Assembly: GCA_003648125.1 (NCBI GenBank) | Contig: QMOE01000176.1 | Span: 1-5,851, forward strand | Length of the DNA: 5,851 bases | Direction of reading: 5' to 3' | Origin: Chloroflexota bacterium | Lineage (GTDB): Bacteria; Chloroflexota; Anaerolineae; B4-G1 | Part shown: piece by piece, positions 5,752 to 5,851 of the stretch | Layout: every line of letters begins with the position of its first letter | How positions within the stretch are numbered: position 1 is the stretch's first letter | Notes under the pieces: model-generated | The model's input: the letters and a program-made list of their open reading frames with translations, nothing else | Told to the model about the DNA's origin: nothing | Database searches by the model: none | Position numbers and translations under genes: made by a program

Positions 5752-5851
5752 GTCATTCTGAGCGAGGGGCGCGAAGCACCCCGAGTCGAAGAATCTCGCC
5801 GTTCGGCAGCAGGAGATTCCTCGGCTCCGGCGGCTTTGCCGCCTCTGCTCG
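5752..5851. repeat. Composite inverted-repeat element, cut by the window end
   Basis: The element begins gtcattctgagcg and contains three nested or adjacent dyads. They are gggg/cccc with inner gc/gc around gaa (5766-5782); a long central hairpin with gagtcgaagaatctc (5783-5797) opposed to gagattcctcggctc (5813-5827), with one mismatch and one wobble; and ggcggc/gccgcc around ttt (5829-5843). The last bases, ctctgctcg, look like the opening of a right arm that would complement the left end beyond the window. The gtcattctgagcg and gaatctc words belong to a dispersed repeat type that I recall from many environmental genomes, especially Chloroflexota. Mobile-element status is inference. Confidence 0.6.

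Larger units (their letters stand above)
5453..5851. other. Gene-free, hairpin-rich upstream region
   Basis: About 400 bases with no credible coding region on either strand. The proximal part carries the promoter of the - strand gene. The remainder is a chain of short inverted repeats, a 26-bp direct repeat pair and the beginning of a composite dyad element at the right edge. No tRNA, rRNA or CRISPR structure is visible. Confidence 0.6.

Overview
The window is a compact, mostly GC-rich bacterial segment with four protein-coding genes. Three co-directional, overlapping genes lie on the + strand (1-3770). One gene runs convergently on the - strand (3971-5452), followed by a gene-free, hairpin-rich stretch to the window edge (5453-5851). 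The giant GT-C-like membrane protein with paired C-terminal beta-type modules, the HPDYQYD-type family 2 glycosyltransferase and the dense short palindromic repeats, one inside a coding region, resemble what I know of Chloroflexota (Anaerolineae and relatives). That placement is recollection and inference, not something the sequence proves.

Left part: a family 2 glycosyltransferase (1-792) overlaps by 14 bases a polytopic DUF2142/GT-C-like membrane protein (779-2887). That gene overlaps by 11 bases a YihY/BrkB-family membrane protein (2877-3770). The first two make a sensible pair: a cytosolic enzyme that could load a sugar onto a lipid carrier, and a membrane enzyme that could transfer sugar from such a carrier on the outer face. 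The YihY member may be an operon partner or only a coupled neighbour; its base composition is clearly lower in GC.

Middle (3771-3970): a 200-base convergent intergenic region filled with dyad-symmetric elements. They include a bulged dyad of about 53 bases, a perfect 10-bp stem-loop and a 15-base palindrome overlapping the stop codon of the - strand gene. None is followed by a clear T-tract.

Right part: the - strand gene encodes a 493-residue protein. Its N-terminal part is an amino-methyltransferase (motif I FLGSGT, motif IV HPPY). Its C-terminal ~200 residues contain a VD-(8 residues)-DLK signature typical of PD-(D/E)XK nucleases. I read it as a one-polypeptide restriction-modification enzyme and consider it the most interesting object here. 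It has a recognisable promoter (TATAAT with an 18-base spacer to TTGTCC). Upstream lie several hairpins, a 26-bp perfect direct repeat in two copies exactly 70 bases apart around a 21-base palindrome, and the start of a composite inverted-repeat element cut by the window end.
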